64,000 bases of DNA, from contig NZ_JAIQWW010000004.1 in assembly GCF_020164455.1 (NCBI RefSeq), positions 294,629 through 358,628 on the forward strand. Reading direction: 5' to 3'. The position numbers and the translations under genes were made by a program. The notes beneath the pieces were generated by a model. The model had not been told where the DNA came from. It was given only the letters and a program-made list of their open reading frames with translations, and did no database searches. This DNA is from Phyllobacterium chamaecytisi (lineage in GTDB: Bacteria > Pseudomonadota > Alphaproteobacteria > Rhizobiales > Rhizobiaceae). Shown in pieces: positions 43,083 to 51,962 of this stretch; the first letter of the stretch is position 1, and each line of letters opens with the position of its first letter.

Positions 43083-43544
43083 ATGAGAAATCTTAGTTTT
43101 AGTTCGCGCGATTTGATCTGCGGCGCACTGTTTATATTCATAGGCCTTTTCTTTGCGATACAGGCATATGGCCTTGAACTTGGCACAGCACTCCGCATGG
43201 GACCAGGTTATTTTCCGTTTGTATTGGCCGGAATCCTTATTCTTCTTGGCATAATCGTCATCGTTCAGGGTACTCAGCTACAGCATGAACCAATGGGGCC
43301 AATTGCATGGCGCGGTATGCTATTCATTTTGCCGGCACCGATACTGTTTGGCCTCACCGTCCGTGGACTAGGCTTCGTGCCATCACTTTTTCTGACGGGA
43401 CTGGTTGCGGCTTTTGCAAGTACGAAGATGCGCCCCGGAACCGCGCTCTTGCTGGTTGGCGGCCTGACATTGTTTTCTGTAATCGTGTTCAGTTATGCGC
43501 TCGGTCTGCCCTTCCGGCGTTTTGGCCCCTGGCTTGGGCAGTGA
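43083..43544 (+). CDS. Tripartite tricarboxylate transporter small membrane subunit (TctB)
   Basis: A 153-residue inner membrane protein with four predicted helices: DLICGALFIFIGLFFAIQAY, GYFPFVLAGILILLGIIVIV, a third one starting GMLFILPAPILFG, and LLLVGGLTLFSVIVFSYAL. The motif MGPGYFP is typical of TctB. ATG 43083 gives the normal length; the longer frame from 42984 overlaps the tctC-like gene. The gap to the binding protein gene is 70 bases and to the large subunit 9 bases. Confidence 0.9.
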   Translation: MRNLSFSSRDLICGALFIFIGLFFAIQAYGLELGTALRMGPGYFPFVLAGILILLGIIVIVQGTQLQHEPMGPIAWRGMLFILPAPILFGLTVRGLGFVPSLFLTGLVAAFASTKMRPGTALLLVGGLTLFSVIVFSYALGLPFRRFGPWLGQ

Positions 43545-43553
43545 GGCCGCAAA

Positions 43554-45056
43554 ATGGATCTTCTTAACAATCTCGTCCTCGGATTTGCGACTGCAGCTTC
43601 GCCCTACAACCTTTTGTTCTGCTTCATCGGGGTCATCCTCGGTACGCTTATCGGCGTGCTTCCCGGTATCGGTGCGACTGCGACGATCGCCATGCTTTTG
43701 CCTATCACCTTTCAGCTCGAACCGGTCTCGTCACTCATCATGCTGGCGGGCATCTACTACGGCGCGCAATATGGCGGCTCAACTACCGCTATCCTGATCA
43801 ACATGCCTGGCGAATCCTCGTCTGCAGTCACTGCCATCGATGGATACCAGATGGCGCGAAAGGGCCGCGCAGGGGCTGCACTTTCAATTGCGGCTATAGG
43901 TTCGTTCTTTGCCGGAACGGTGTCGACCATCTTGGTAGCCGTGTTTGCTCCGCCATTGACAGCCGTCGCTTTGAGATTCGGGTCGCCGGAATATTTCTCG
44001 CTGATGATCGTCGGCCTCGTTTCCTCCGTCGCTCTCGCCCATGGTTCCGTCGTCAAAGCACTCGGCATGGTGGTTCTTGGCCTGCTTCTCGGGCTCGTTG
44101 GGACAGATATTTATACCGGTACGCCACGATTCAATCTCGGAATTCTCGAATTGTCTGATGGGTTGAATTTCGTTGCGCTTGCAGTCGGCGTATTCGGCAT
44201 CGCCGAAATTCTGCGTAACCTTGAAAACGAGCATGACCGCGATGTGATGATCAAAAAGGTCACCAATCTCTGGCCCACGCGACAGGACTGGAAAGAAATG
44301 ACCGCACCGATCTTGCGCGGAACGGTAATTGGCTCCGCCCTCGGCATCTTGCCCGGTGGCGGAGCCATTCTTGCGTCTTTCGCATCCTATACGGTCGAGA
44401 AACGGATCTCGAGTACGCCCGACGAGTTTGGCAAGGGTGCTGTCGCCGGGGTGGCAGGCCCTGAATCAGCCAACAATGCCGGCGCGCAAACATCGTTCAT
44501 CCCTATGCTGACGCTTGGCATACCGGCCAATCCGGTCATGGCCTTGATGATCGGCGCCATGATCATTCAGGGTATCGTTCCTGGTCCCAACGTTGCCACC
44601 GAACAACCTGCCTTGTTCTGGGGGATCATTGCCTCCATGTGGATCGGAAATCTCATGTTGATTCTGCTTAACCTGCCGCTGATCGGGCTTTGGGTTAAGC
44701 TGTTGACCATTCCCTACTACATGTTGTTTCCCGCCATCATCGCCTTCTGTTCAATCGGCGTTTACAGCGTTAATTCCAATGTGTTCGATCTATATGCTGT
44801 CGCCTTCTTCGGTCTCATCGGTTACGGGCTGGCAAAACTCCGCTGCGAACCGGCGCCCCTGCTGCTCGGCTTTGTGCTTGGACCGCTTCTGGAGGAGCAT
44901 CTTCGCCGGGCCATGATCATGTCGCGCGGCGATCCCATGACCTTCCTCAATCGCCCTATCAGTCTTGGGCTCTTGTTACTCGCAGCAGCCGTTCTCGTGG
45001 TCGTGCTGCTGCCAAGCATCCGCAAGAAGCGCGATGAGGTTTTTGTCGAAGACTAG
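43554..45056 (+). CDS. Tripartite tricarboxylate transporter large membrane subunit (TctA)
   Basis: A 500-residue inner membrane protein with about 11-12 helices. The family motif [23 protein letters not shown] is near residues 25-45, [20 protein letters not shown] follows near residues 68-87, and a second conserved glycine-rich motif is [15 protein letters not shown]. It carries the solute with TctB, driven by an ion gradient. The stop codon TAG is unusual: TA is the target site of the adjoining MITE and G is the first base of that element. Confidence 0.95.
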   Translation: MDLLNNLVLGFATAASPYNLLFCFIGVILGTLIGVLPGIGATATIAMLLPITFQLEPVSSLIMLAGIYYGAQYGGSTTAILINMPGESSSAVTAIDGYQMARKGRAGAALSIAAIGSFFAGTVSTILVAVFAPPLTAVALRFGSPEYFSLMIVGLVSSVALAHGSVVKALGMVVLGLLLGLVGTDIYTGTPRFNLGILELSDGLNFVALAVGVFGIAEILRNLENEHDRDVMIKKVTNLWPTRQDWKEMTAPILRGTVIGSALGILPGGGAILASFASYTVEKRISSTPDEFGKGAVAGVAGPESANNAGAQTSFIPMLTLGIPANPVMALMIGAMIIQGIVPGPNVATEQPALFWGIIASMWIGNLMLILLNLPLIGLWVKLLTIPYYMLFPAIIAFCSIGVYSVNSNVFDLYAVAFFGLIGYGLAKLRCEPAPLLLGFVLGPLLEEHLRRAMIMSRGDPMTFLNRPISLGLLLLAAAVLVVVLLPSIRKKRDEVFVED

Positions 45057-45320
45057 GGTCAGGACCCATTAATCTGGTCGAAATGGTAGGAGGTCATTTG
45101 TTCGGATACGAGGAGCAAAGGCGATGGCAATGTTTATCCATTGTCGAGCCTTTGCGACAAAGTAGCTGGGCAAATGGACCCTATCCTGCGGACGCCGAAA
45201 CGGCTGCAAGCTGCAGTGTCGAGCTGCTTGGCCGGAGGAAAGACCCCGCCCTTCGCATCTCTCCTCGCATCTTCTTGCCGTTTCCGGCGCCATTTCGATC
45301 ATATTAGTGAGTCCTGACCC
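45056..45320. mobile_element. 265-bp IS630/mariner-like MITE
   Basis: The element has terminal inverted repeats of 31 bases (45056-45086 and 45290-45320) that agree at 27 positions and begin with GGGTCAGGAC. It is flanked by TA at 45054-45055 and 45321-45322, the target duplication of IS630/Tc1-mariner elements. It encodes no transposase. Inside, GCAAAGGC (45115-45122) and GCCTTTGC (45148-45155) close a long hairpin. It fills the space between two convergent genes. It is probably moved by a transposase encoded elsewhere in the genome. Confidence 0.88.
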
Positions 45321-45327
45321 TAGAGCC

Positions 45328-46824
45328 TCACTTTGCTGGAACGATGAAATAGCTCACCCGCGCTGACTGATCGGGATAATATTTATACGTGAGATCCACC
45401 TGCTTGACGTCTGCTGGCGGCGCGGCGATACCGGCGCCGTTCAGTAAACTTAACACAGCCGGATTCATCCCGTCGCCGAACCAGACAAAAAGTGCCGGGA
45501 AGCGGATGCGTGACACGGCATTCGGCATTTCCAGATGCACCGGAATGATTGAACTGTCGAAAAGACGCAGATTTCCCGGTAATTGGGGACCATTTGACAC
45601 GACGGTCTGGTAAGTTCCCACGGCGCGCGTCACGGTGAAAAGCTTCGCGTAGTCCAGCTGGCCAATAGAAGGCGCCTTACCGTCACGGGCATACAGTATA
45701 TTCACCGCTAATCCTGGAATTACGATCAGGCCGCAGATCGCACCGACAATCGCGAAGCGTTTCAACGGCAAGTCAGTTCGGATATAGCGCCCCAAAAGCG
45801 TTGCCAGATAGAGCGGGCTCAAGAACAAAACCGGCTGGAGCCAGCGATCTTTCACCTCGGCAGCACCGCTGATGAGGACTCCAACAAAAACAGCCGCCAG
45901 CGCAAACAGCAAGGTTCGGCCTACGAATTTCTCCGCGTCATTCCAGGGACGAGGCGAAGAGACTTGTTCTGCCCGGCTCCGCCACCAGGCAATCGCGAAG
46001 AAAACCAGCGCTATTCCCGAGAAGAGAACACCATTGAGGAAGAGCTTCCACTCGCCGTGAAGACGACTGACAACGAAATTACCGCCCTCACCTATCTCGA
46101 ATTTATGTGACCGCGCCAACAGGTTCTCCGTATGCGAAAGCGTCCACAGGCCTGTAGGTGCTATGGCTGTAATAAATACAAGCAGTATCAGAATGCTCTT
46201 TCGCGTCAAAAGAACGGCTCGATATTCGGGAATGGAGAAGCCAGCCAAAATGAGCCCGATAAGGAAGAAACTTGCGTTGAATTTTCCGAGCAGACCCGAA
46301 GCGATGCCAAGCCCCAGCAGTGCAGCCGAATGCCAGGAGCGGGATTTCATATGCCAGGCGAAGGCGAGAAATGCCCAAGCGCAGCCGGTGGTGCCTCCGA
46401 CGGAGTGCGTCAACGTCCGTTGTGACTCCCACGCGATTTGAGGCAGCAGGAATATGCCTAGCATGCCAGCAGCAGCTACCGATTTAGACAGGCCGAGCAG
46501 ACGTGCGCCTAAATAGACGCTGATAAATGAACTCGCAAGCATACCGAACTTGACGAGATAGATGGTAAACATGCTGATTCCGAAGAGATTTCCAGCGATG
46601 CTGTTTATCCACGTATAGAGTGGCGCCTGAGACCCGCCATATCCCCACTGCAGAGCACCGACATAGGCTAATTGCTCCGCGTCATCCACACCCGCGCCAT
46701 TCGAAATCGCCGTCAGGAAAAAGACCTGGAACGCAAAATAGAGAAGAATCAGCAAGAGTGCCGGATTTCGCGACGCTACTTTCGTCAAATTTGCGAACGG
46801 AAATTGAAATGGAACAGCGGACAT
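45328..46824 (-). CDS. GT39/GT83-like (ArnT/PMT family) membrane glycosyltransferase
   Basis: A 498-residue inner membrane protein with 10 or more helices. After helix 1 it has the acidic motif SNGAGVDDAEQLAYVGALQW, typical of GT-C enzymes that use polyprenyl-phosphate sugars, then SQAPLYTWINSIAGNLFG. The C-terminal 120 residues are soluble and periplasmic. It may add a sugar to lipid A, a glycan or a protein; the acceptor is unknown. The stop is only 8 bases from the end of the MITE. Confidence 0.85.
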   Translation of the reverse strand: MSAVPFQFPFANLTKVASRNPALLLILLYFAFQVFFLTAISNGAGVDDAEQLAYVGALQWGYGGSQAPLYTWINSIAGNLFGISMFTIYLVKFGMLASSFISVYLGARLLGLSKSVAAAGMLGIFLLPQIAWESQRTLTHSVGGTTGCAWAFLAFAWHMKSRSWHSAALLGLGIASGLLGKFNASFFLIGLILAGFSIPEYRAVLLTRKSILILLVFITAIAPTGLWTLSHTENLLARSHKFEIGEGGNFVVSRLHGEWKLFLNGVLFSGIALVFFAIAWWRSRAEQVSSPRPWNDAEKFVGRTLLFALAAVFVGVLISGAAEVKDRWLQPVLFLSPLYLATLLGRYIRTDLPLKRFAIVGAICGLIVIPGLAVNILYARDGKAPSIGQLDYAKLFTVTRAVGTYQTVVSNGPQLPGNLRLFDSSIIPVHLEMPNAVSRIRFPALFVWFGDGMNPAVLSLLNGAGIAAPPADVKQVDLTYKYYPDQSARVSYFIVPAK

Positions 46825-47025
46825 AGCGATTTCTTTGCTTCGAAGACCTCGCGTTCTAGTCCAGGTCGAAGCCCAAATCCACCAGAGATTGAGACCTTAG
46901 GTGTAGGGTGTTGGTTTAACCAGATGGCGGCGTCAGCTTGAAATGGCGCTTTTCGACCGAGCTGATCAGTCATATCGCAAATCACCGTTGACGGAATCGC
47001 CTTAACCGTTGAAAAGCATAAATGC

Positions 47026-47111
47026 GCGGACGTGGTGAAATCGGTAGACACAACAGACTTAAAATCTGTCGGCCATAGGTCATGCGGGTTCAAGTCCCGC
47101 CGTCCGCACCA
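47026..47111 (+). tRNA. tRNA-Leu (anticodon TAA)
   Basis: An 86-nt class II tRNA. The acceptor GCGGACG pairs with CGTCCGC, the discriminator is A and CCA is encoded. The anticodon loop ACTTAAAA gives TAA, there is a long variable arm, and the T arm has GGTTCAAGTCC. The antisense frame at 46785-47150 that runs through it is not a gene. Confidence 0.96.
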
Positions 47112-47222
47112 GCGCTCAAGTGCCGCTGGTTTTGACCTTTGCTCCTTCACCTTTCCTGAGCGAAATGGCTTGCGACGATCCGTTGGGAGAATTACGGTCG
47201 CTTTCCCGCTAGGAGATTTTTT

Positions 47223-47972
47223 ATGACTGATGAAGTTGTGACCGCAGCCATGCTGGCGATCGGCGATGAGTTGCTGTCAGGTCGGACAAAGGACAAGAAC
47301 ATCGGTCACCTAGCTGATATTCTCACAGCCGTCGGTATCGATCTTGAAGAAGTTCGCATAGTTCCGGATGAAGAGGATCGCATTGTCGAAGCGCTGAATG
47401 CCCTGCGCGAACGTTATGAGTACGTGTTCACGTCCGGCGGGATCGGACCAACGCACGACGACATAACGGCTGATGCAGTTGCAAAAGCGTTTGATGTCCC
47501 TTGTGAACACGACGCGGCAGCGATGAAACTCATGGGCGATAACTATGCAGCACGCGGGATGGAATTCACCGAAAGCCGCCAGCGCATGGCGCGGATGCCA
47601 CGCGGCTCGGCCCACATCGCCAATCCAGTTTCGACTGCACCCGGTTTCCATATCGGCAATGTCTACGTGATGGCGGGCGTCCCTTCGGTTTTTCAGGCTA
47701 TGCTGGACAATGTGATTCCAACCCTGCGAGTGGGAAAGAAGCTATTGTCCCGCTCAGTGAATTGCCCGTTTGGGGAAGGTGCTATTGCCGTTCCACTCGG
47801 CAGTATCCAGGCTGCTCATCCAGATACGATCATCGGTTCTTATCCCAAATACGAAAACGGCAAATTCTCGACGGAGCTGGTGATCAGGGCGCGCGACGAA
47901 GAAAAACTTCTTGCGGCTGAATCAGCCGTGAAGGAGATGGTTGCAAATATCGCCGCTCAACCCGCACAATGA
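47223..47972 (+). CDS. Competence/damage-inducible CinA-like molybdopterin-binding domain protein
   Basis: A 249-residue protein consisting of one MoaB/MoeA-like (COG1058) domain. Marks are MLAIGDELLSGRTKDKNIGHLADIL, the nucleotide loop TSGGIGPTHDDITADAVAKAF, and MAGVPSVFQAMLDNVIPTL. The full-length CinA C-terminal pyridine-nucleotide amidase domain is missing, as is usual for the alphaproteobacterial short form. Related domains hydrolyse ADP-ribose or NMN, or bind molybdopterin; which is true here cannot be told. It starts 112 bases after tRNA-Leu. Confidence 0.9.
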   Translation: MTDEVVTAAMLAIGDELLSGRTKDKNIGHLADILTAVGIDLEEVRIVPDEEDRIVEALNALRERYEYVFTSGGIGPTHDDITADAVAKAFDVPCEHDAAAMKLMGDNYAARGMEFTESRQRMARMPRGSAHIANPVSTAPGFHIGNVYVMAGVPSVFQAMLDNVIPTLRVGKKLLSRSVNCPFGEGAIAVPLGSIQAAHPDTIIGSYPKYENGKFSTELVIRARDEEKLLAAESAVKEMVANIAAQPAQ

Positions 47973-48081
47973 AATGCTTTTGAAGCACGCAAGTTGTCCA
48001 AAATGCAAAAGCAACTATTGCGCGAAAGGCGTATAATGTTGCCTGATGCGTTCAAGGACGCAACAACCTATGGAGGCCAAC

Positions 48082-48924
48082 ATGGCATTTCGGACGATCA
48101 TCGCTTTCATTCGCAGCGAGCGTGAGGCAAAGAAGGTTATAGGCGCCGCAAGGTTGATCGCTTCGTCCAGCGAACGCACGCATATCATCGGCCTCTATAC
48201 GATCCCCTCGCCGATTGTTTATGCCGATCCCACAGGTTTTGCCGACACGACATTGTTCGAAGCCCATGAACAGCGCCACAAGGAAAACTCCGAAGCGATT
48301 TCAGCTCTTTTTGGGGCGGAGATGTCGACTGGAACCATCTCCCATGAGTTCCGCATTGTACGATCCGAAAGCAGCAGCCCATCCGCCGGCGTTACGCAAA
48401 GCGCCCTCCGAGCCGACATCATAATTGCCGGTCAACCTGATCCTGATGATCCAGATAGCGTCAACGACGTCACCGATCCGCTGGTCATGGAAAGCGGCCG
48501 ACCTGTTCTGTTTGTCCCTTACAAAACCAAACTGCCGGAAAAGATCGATCGTGTCGTTGTTGCCTTCAATGGCAAGCGCGAAGCATCGCGCGCTGCATTC
48601 GATTCACTCCCGTTACTGCTCAAGGCTGAAAGTGTCGATATCGTCTGGGTTGATCCAAAGAAATCCAACGATCCGAATGTCGATATCCCCGGCACACCGC
48701 TTTCTGATGCGCTTCGTCGCCACGGTGTCAATGTACATCCCCACACCATCAATTCGAACGCCGAATCTGCCGACAAGGTACTGCGACGCTGGATTGCGGA
48801 AAACAATGCGTCATTGTTCGTAATGGGAGCTTATAGCCAGTCTCGATTAAAGGAATGGGTCTTCGGCGGTGTAACCAGCTCTATAATGGCTGATATGCCC
48901 TGCCTGACATTGATGTCGCGCTGA
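48082..48924 (+). CDS. Universal stress protein (UspA) family protein
   Basis: A 280-residue protein. The C-terminal half is a UspA domain with DRVVVAFNGKREASRAAFDSLP and the ATP-loop-like SLFVMGAYSQSRLKEWVFGG (G-x2-G-x9-GS region changed to GAYSQSRLKEW). The N-terminal half is a degenerate second copy (AFRTIIAFIRSEREAKK). ATG 48082 follows TGGAGG at the right distance; two earlier ATGs lack it. The role is general stress tolerance. Confidence 0.88.
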   Translation: MAFRTIIAFIRSEREAKKVIGAARLIASSSERTHIIGLYTIPSPIVYADPTGFADTTLFEAHEQRHKENSEAISALFGAEMSTGTISHEFRIVRSESSSPSAGVTQSALRADIIIAGQPDPDDPDSVNDVTDPLVMESGRPVLFVPYKTKLPEKIDRVVVAFNGKREASRAAFDSLPLLLKAESVDIVWVDPKKSNDPNVDIPGTPLSDALRRHGVNVHPHTINSNAESADKVLRRWIAENNASLFVMGAYSQSRLKEWVFGGVTSSIMADMPCLTLMSR

Positions 48925-49070
48925 ACAGGCCGCAATAATCACACTTTTCTCGTCAGAACAGATCGCGGATAACGCAAGCGGCTTGCCAGCGGCTTGCTTT
49001 TACCGCTATTGCGGGATGCATTCCTGGCGGATTTTCCGCTACATTGCATTTTTCTGATGGAGTGCGTGCC

Positions 49071-49568
49071 ATGTCCCTTCCCGACAAAGCTTTTCCGGTC
49101 TCTTGGGACCAATTCCATAGGGATGCCCGCGCCTTGGCCTGGCGTGTTGCCGGTATGCAGCGTGAATGGCGCGCCATGGTCGCGATTACGCGCGGTGGAT
49201 TGGTCCCGGCAGCCATCATCTGTCGCGAGCTTGGCATTCGTATGATCGAGACGGTGTGTATTGCATCCTACCACGACTACGACGAGCAAGGCGAACTCAA
49301 GGTCCTGAAGAATGTTGATCCACGGCTTCTCGAGAACGAAGGCGAAGGCATTCTGGTCGTTGATGACCTGACCGATACAGGGAAGACCGCTGCCATCGTG
49401 CGCGAAATGATGCCGAAAGCGCATTTTGCTACCGTTTATGCGAAACCCAAGGGGCGCCCGCTTATCGACACCTTCGTGACGGAAGTCTCACAGGATACCT
49501 GGATCTATTTCCCGTGGGACATGGGCCTGACCTACCAGGAACCGATCACCAAGGGCCATGGCGGATAA
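49071..49568 (+). CDS. gpt: Xanthine phosphoribosyltransferase
   Basis: A 165-residue purine-salvage enzyme that converts xanthine (and guanine) with PRPP to the nucleotide. The PRPP motif is [17 protein letters not shown], and the N-terminal part has [14 protein letters not shown]. The C-terminal [11 protein letters not shown] closes the active site as in alphaproteobacterial XPRT proteins. It is convergent with corA; the stops lie only 5 bases apart. Confidence 0.93.
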   Translation: MSLPDKAFPVSWDQFHRDARALAWRVAGMQREWRAMVAITRGGLVPAAIICRELGIRMIETVCIASYHDYDEQGELKVLKNVDPRLLENEGEGILVVDDLTDTGKTAAIVREMMPKAHFATVYAKPKGRPLIDTFVTEVSQDTWIYFPWDMGLTYQEPITKGHGG

Positions 49569-49572
49569 CATT

Positions 49573-50613
49573 CTAAAGCCAGCCGCTCTTGCGGAACCGC
49601 CAATATAGAGTCAAGCACACAAGTCCGATCGCTCCCAACACCCAGTAATACCCATGGGGAGAATCAAGCTCTGGCATGTGCTTGAAATTCATGCCGTATA
49701 TGCCGGCGATAGCTGTCGGCACAGCCAGTATCGCCGCCCAAGAGGCCAAGCGCTTGGAAATCACGGTTTCCTGACTTTGGCCAACGAGTAAGCTCGCTTC
49801 AAACGCAAAGGCTAAAACCTCACGCAAACCATCGATCTTCTCCTGAACAGTGCGGACGTGATCGGTGACATCTCTGAAATGGGGCTGCATCGCTGTCTGG
49901 ATCTGCGGCAGATCCGTATTGCTTAATCGTCCACACACGTCGACAAGCGGTCCAATCGCGTTACGCAGGCGCAAAAGATCCCGGCGCAGCATGTACAGGC
50001 GTTCGATATCGCTGCTGGTCATAGGTTTCGCGAGTACACGGTCCTCGATCGATTCCACTTCATCATGGATTGCTTCCAGCACCGGCATGTAATTGTCGAC
50101 GATAAAATCCAGAATTGCGTAGAGGATGAAATCTTCACCTTTTGCCAGTGCATAAGGTGACGTCTCCCAATGCTGCCGCACGGCCGCATACGACGTCGAC
50201 GCTCCGTGGCGAACGCTCACGATATATCCTTTACCAAGGAAAACATGCGTTTCACCAAACTCTACACGGCCATTGATCAGTTGTGCCGTTCGCGCCACGA
50301 TAAAAATTGCGTCACCATACTGCTCGAGCTTTGGACGCTGATGAGCGTGTTCCGCATCCTCAATAGCCAAGCTATGCAGGCCGAACTGCTTTTGAACCCG
50401 GTGCAGAAGTTTGCCGTCCGGCTCTAACAACCCGATCCAGACCACGTGTCCTTCCCTATGAGTCCACGTTCCAGCTTCATCGATCGAGATATCTGCAATG
50501 CGTTTGCCATTGGCGTAAACGCATGACGCTACGATACTAACGTTTTCATCCTCTGGTGAGCTTGCAGCACCGAAAGGCGGAGCCTCTTCAAACGAGGATC
50601 TGGAAGATGTCAT
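49573..50613 (-). CDS. CorA-type magnesium/cobalt transporter
   Basis: A 346-residue CorA-family transporter. A long cytoplasmic N-terminal domain (about 1-280) ends with two membrane helices. The signature GMN is present in GIYGMNFKHMPEL just after the first helix, and the C-terminus is basic (RFRKSGWL). The family moves Mg2+ and sometimes Co2+ or Ni2+ as a pentamer. Start 50613 has GGGAGGG just upstream on its strand. The 105 codons further upstream of that frame are not protein-like. Confidence 0.93.
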   Translation of the reverse strand: MTSSRSSFEEAPPFGAASSPEDENVSIVASCVYANGKRIADISIDEAGTWTHREGHVVWIGLLEPDGKLLHRVQKQFGLHSLAIEDAEHAHQRPKLEQYGDAIFIVARTAQLINGRVEFGETHVFLGKGYIVSVRHGASTSYAAVRQHWETSPYALAKGEDFILYAILDFIVDNYMPVLEAIHDEVESIEDRVLAKPMTSSDIERLYMLRRDLLRLRNAIGPLVDVCGRLSNTDLPQIQTAMQPHFRDVTDHVRTVQEKIDGLREVLAFAFEASLLVGQSQETVISKRLASWAAILAVPTAIAGIYGMNFKHMPELDSPHGYYWVLGAIGLVCLTLYWRFRKSGWL

Positions 50614-50834
50614 TGTCCCTCCCATTGTAGTTTCGCACAGGTTATCCTTTGTGGCCCAACCTTTCCAGTTATCCGTTGGTCGGGCTCTCGCGGCATCCGC
50701 TGGAAATTTCGATCTATTTTTTTTTGCACTGCTGTTCAAAAAAATGTCATAAGTCGCATATAAGCAGCAAACTGTAGCCAAAGAACGATTGCGGATTATT
50801 CGAATCGGTTCACACTTGCTGAAAATAAGCTGGA

Positions 50835-51329
50835 ATGAGCGGAACATTGAACGTAACCTATCTAAACGAAATCGTATCGGACAAGCGGATCGAAATGCCG
50901 GATGGCAGGATCTGCCAGGTCGCTGCACTCGTTTATCGCCGCAAGAAAAATCGACCTGAGATCTTGTTGATTACGAGCCGAGGAACCGGCCGCTGGGTTC
51001 TGCCCAAGGGTTGGCCACAGGTCGGCAAGACGTTTGCACAGTCCGCGCAAAGGGAGGCCTATGAAGAAGCAGGCGTGCGCGGCGACGTGGCGCCCTTTTC
51101 TATCGGTACATACACGTACGAAAAACACGATGTGTGTGATGGTGAATCCGGCGATTTCATCGTTGATGTTTTTCCTATGCATTTTTCGCACCAGGAAAAG
51201 AATTGGCCTGAGCGCGGCGAACGTCGGCTCGATTGGGTAAGCGTCAACGAGGCTGCCCAACGGGTGGAAGAACCCGGGCTGAAAAACCTTCTTGCAAGCT
51301 TTGATCTTGGGGCTTTAGCCGATCACTGA
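50835..51329 (+). CDS. Nudix hydrolase
   Basis: A 164-residue protein with a Nudix box at about residues 64-81: GKTFAQSAQREAYEEAGV, where REAYEEAG is the metal-binding core. The first conserved glutamate (GX5E) is replaced by serine or alanine at that spot, as in diphosphoinositol-polyphosphate/Ap4A-type members (WVLPKGWPQVGKTF). Such enzymes cleave nucleoside diphosphates linked to another group. It is divergent from corA and lies upstream of the nrdJ control region. Confidence 0.88.
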   Translation: MSGTLNVTYLNEIVSDKRIEMPDGRICQVAALVYRRKKNRPEILLITSRGTGRWVLPKGWPQVGKTFAQSAQREAYEEAGVRGDVAPFSIGTYTYEKHDVCDGESGDFIVDVFPMHFSHQEKNWPERGERRLDWVSVNEAAQRVEEPGLKNLLASFDLGALADH

Positions 51330-51444
51330 GCGCCGCGACGCTTACAGTGCGCTTGCATCTCATTCAAATTTTCCAGTGTGATGGCCTTTCCCCAGAAACT
51401 TTACACGTCGCTAGCCGGCAAAAATTTCTTTAGGTTTCTCCCCG

Positions 51445-51453
51445 TTATCCACA
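51445..51453 (+). promoter_or_regulatory. DnaA box upstream of nrdJ
   Basis: TTATCCACA matches the consensus DnaA box exactly. A weaker copy, TTATCCAGT, lies at 51591-51599. In some bacteria DnaA regulates ribonucleotide reductase genes; the use here is inferred. Confidence 0.65.
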
Positions 51454-51705
51454 TATGTGACACACAAGATATTGCGGTCACAATTATGTAAAAAACTATG
51501 ACTTGACGCTTGCACGCGAGTCATTTTTTATGGTGAACGGCGTTGCGTTAGTGGCGTGACCGGAGTGTCTGTAGCCGGCCTTTTTCCAGTTTATCCAGTG
51601 TTTACCAGAGCTTGCACTCCAGCGCGCGTGCAAGGGATGGATCACGTCTGGACGGAAAAAACGCCTGCGCGCAAGTGATTATTTTGTTGGGTAAATGGCC
51701 AATTA

Positions 51706-51750
51706 ACACTATATTTAGTGTTTACAGGCAGAATATTTACCAGATAGTGT
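51706..51750 (+). promoter_or_regulatory. NrdR box pair upstream of nrdJ
   Basis: ACACTATATTTAGTGT (51706-51721) agrees with the NrdR box consensus ACACWATATATWGTGT except for one central base. A second, weaker half-like site, with AGATAGTGT, ends at 51750. The ends of the two sites are 29 bases apart, close to the three-turn spacing seen for NrdR pairs. NrdR represses ribonucleotide reductase genes when dATP is high. Confidence 0.75.
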
Positions 51751-51928
51751 GACAGTCCTTAAGGGGTAAGAATCACACAACAGGCGTCAAAATTAGGGCC
51801 ACCAAGCCCGGAAATGACGCGGGGAACCGCGTCGATCAAGGGCGAAGGTGTAGCAGCCGGTTTCAGGGGCTGGAATCGGTTAGGGCGGAATTGTGTCCAT
51901 TCGCGCACAACTCTTCACATGGCGCCTG
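51747..51928 (+). ncRNA. Structured 5' leader of nrdJ, candidate cis-regulatory RNA
   Basis: Manual pairing gives a hairpin at 51747-51778 (GTGTGA with TCACAC, inner CTTA with TAAG). A multibranched structure follows, closed by CAGGCGTC (51781-51788) with GGCGCCTG (51921-51928). Inside are GGGC/GCCC (51796-51809), GACGCGG/CCGCGTC with a GGAA tetraloop (51816-51833), CAGCC/GGCTG (51854-51872) and TTGTG/CACAA (51891-51910). The closing stem ends 34 bases before the nrdJ ATG. No B12-box (cobalamin riboswitch) was found. The fold is hand-made and has not been tested for covariation. Confidence 0.55.
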
Positions 51929-51962
51929 ATGGATACTATATATAGAGACAAGGACGAGAAAG

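Larger units (their letters stand above)
51330..51962 (+). promoter_or_regulatory. Long nrdJ control region
   Basis: The 633-bp region has no gene. Its elements, from left to right, are: a perfect DnaA box (51445-51453); a sigma-70-like pair TTGACG at 51503-51508 and TTTTAT at 51526-51531 (17-bp gap); three TTnnCCAG copies in step at 51582-51608, of which TTATCCAGT (51591-51599) is a weaker DnaA-like box; the palindrome CTTGCAC...GTGCAAG at about 51612-51635; an NrdR box at 51706; and a structured leader from 51747. GTGTTTAC occurs at about 51599 and 51718. Confidence 0.55.

Noticed and set aside
46785..47150. 121-codon minus-strand frame through tRNA-Leu
   Set aside because: The RRDLNPHDLWPTDFKSV part is the standard antisense translation of tRNA-Leu; no gene features elsewhere.
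51747..51962. Cobalamin riboswitch upstream of nrdJ
   Set aside because: Expected because the enzyme needs B12, but the conserved B12 box and the core GGUG/AAxUCC elements were not found.
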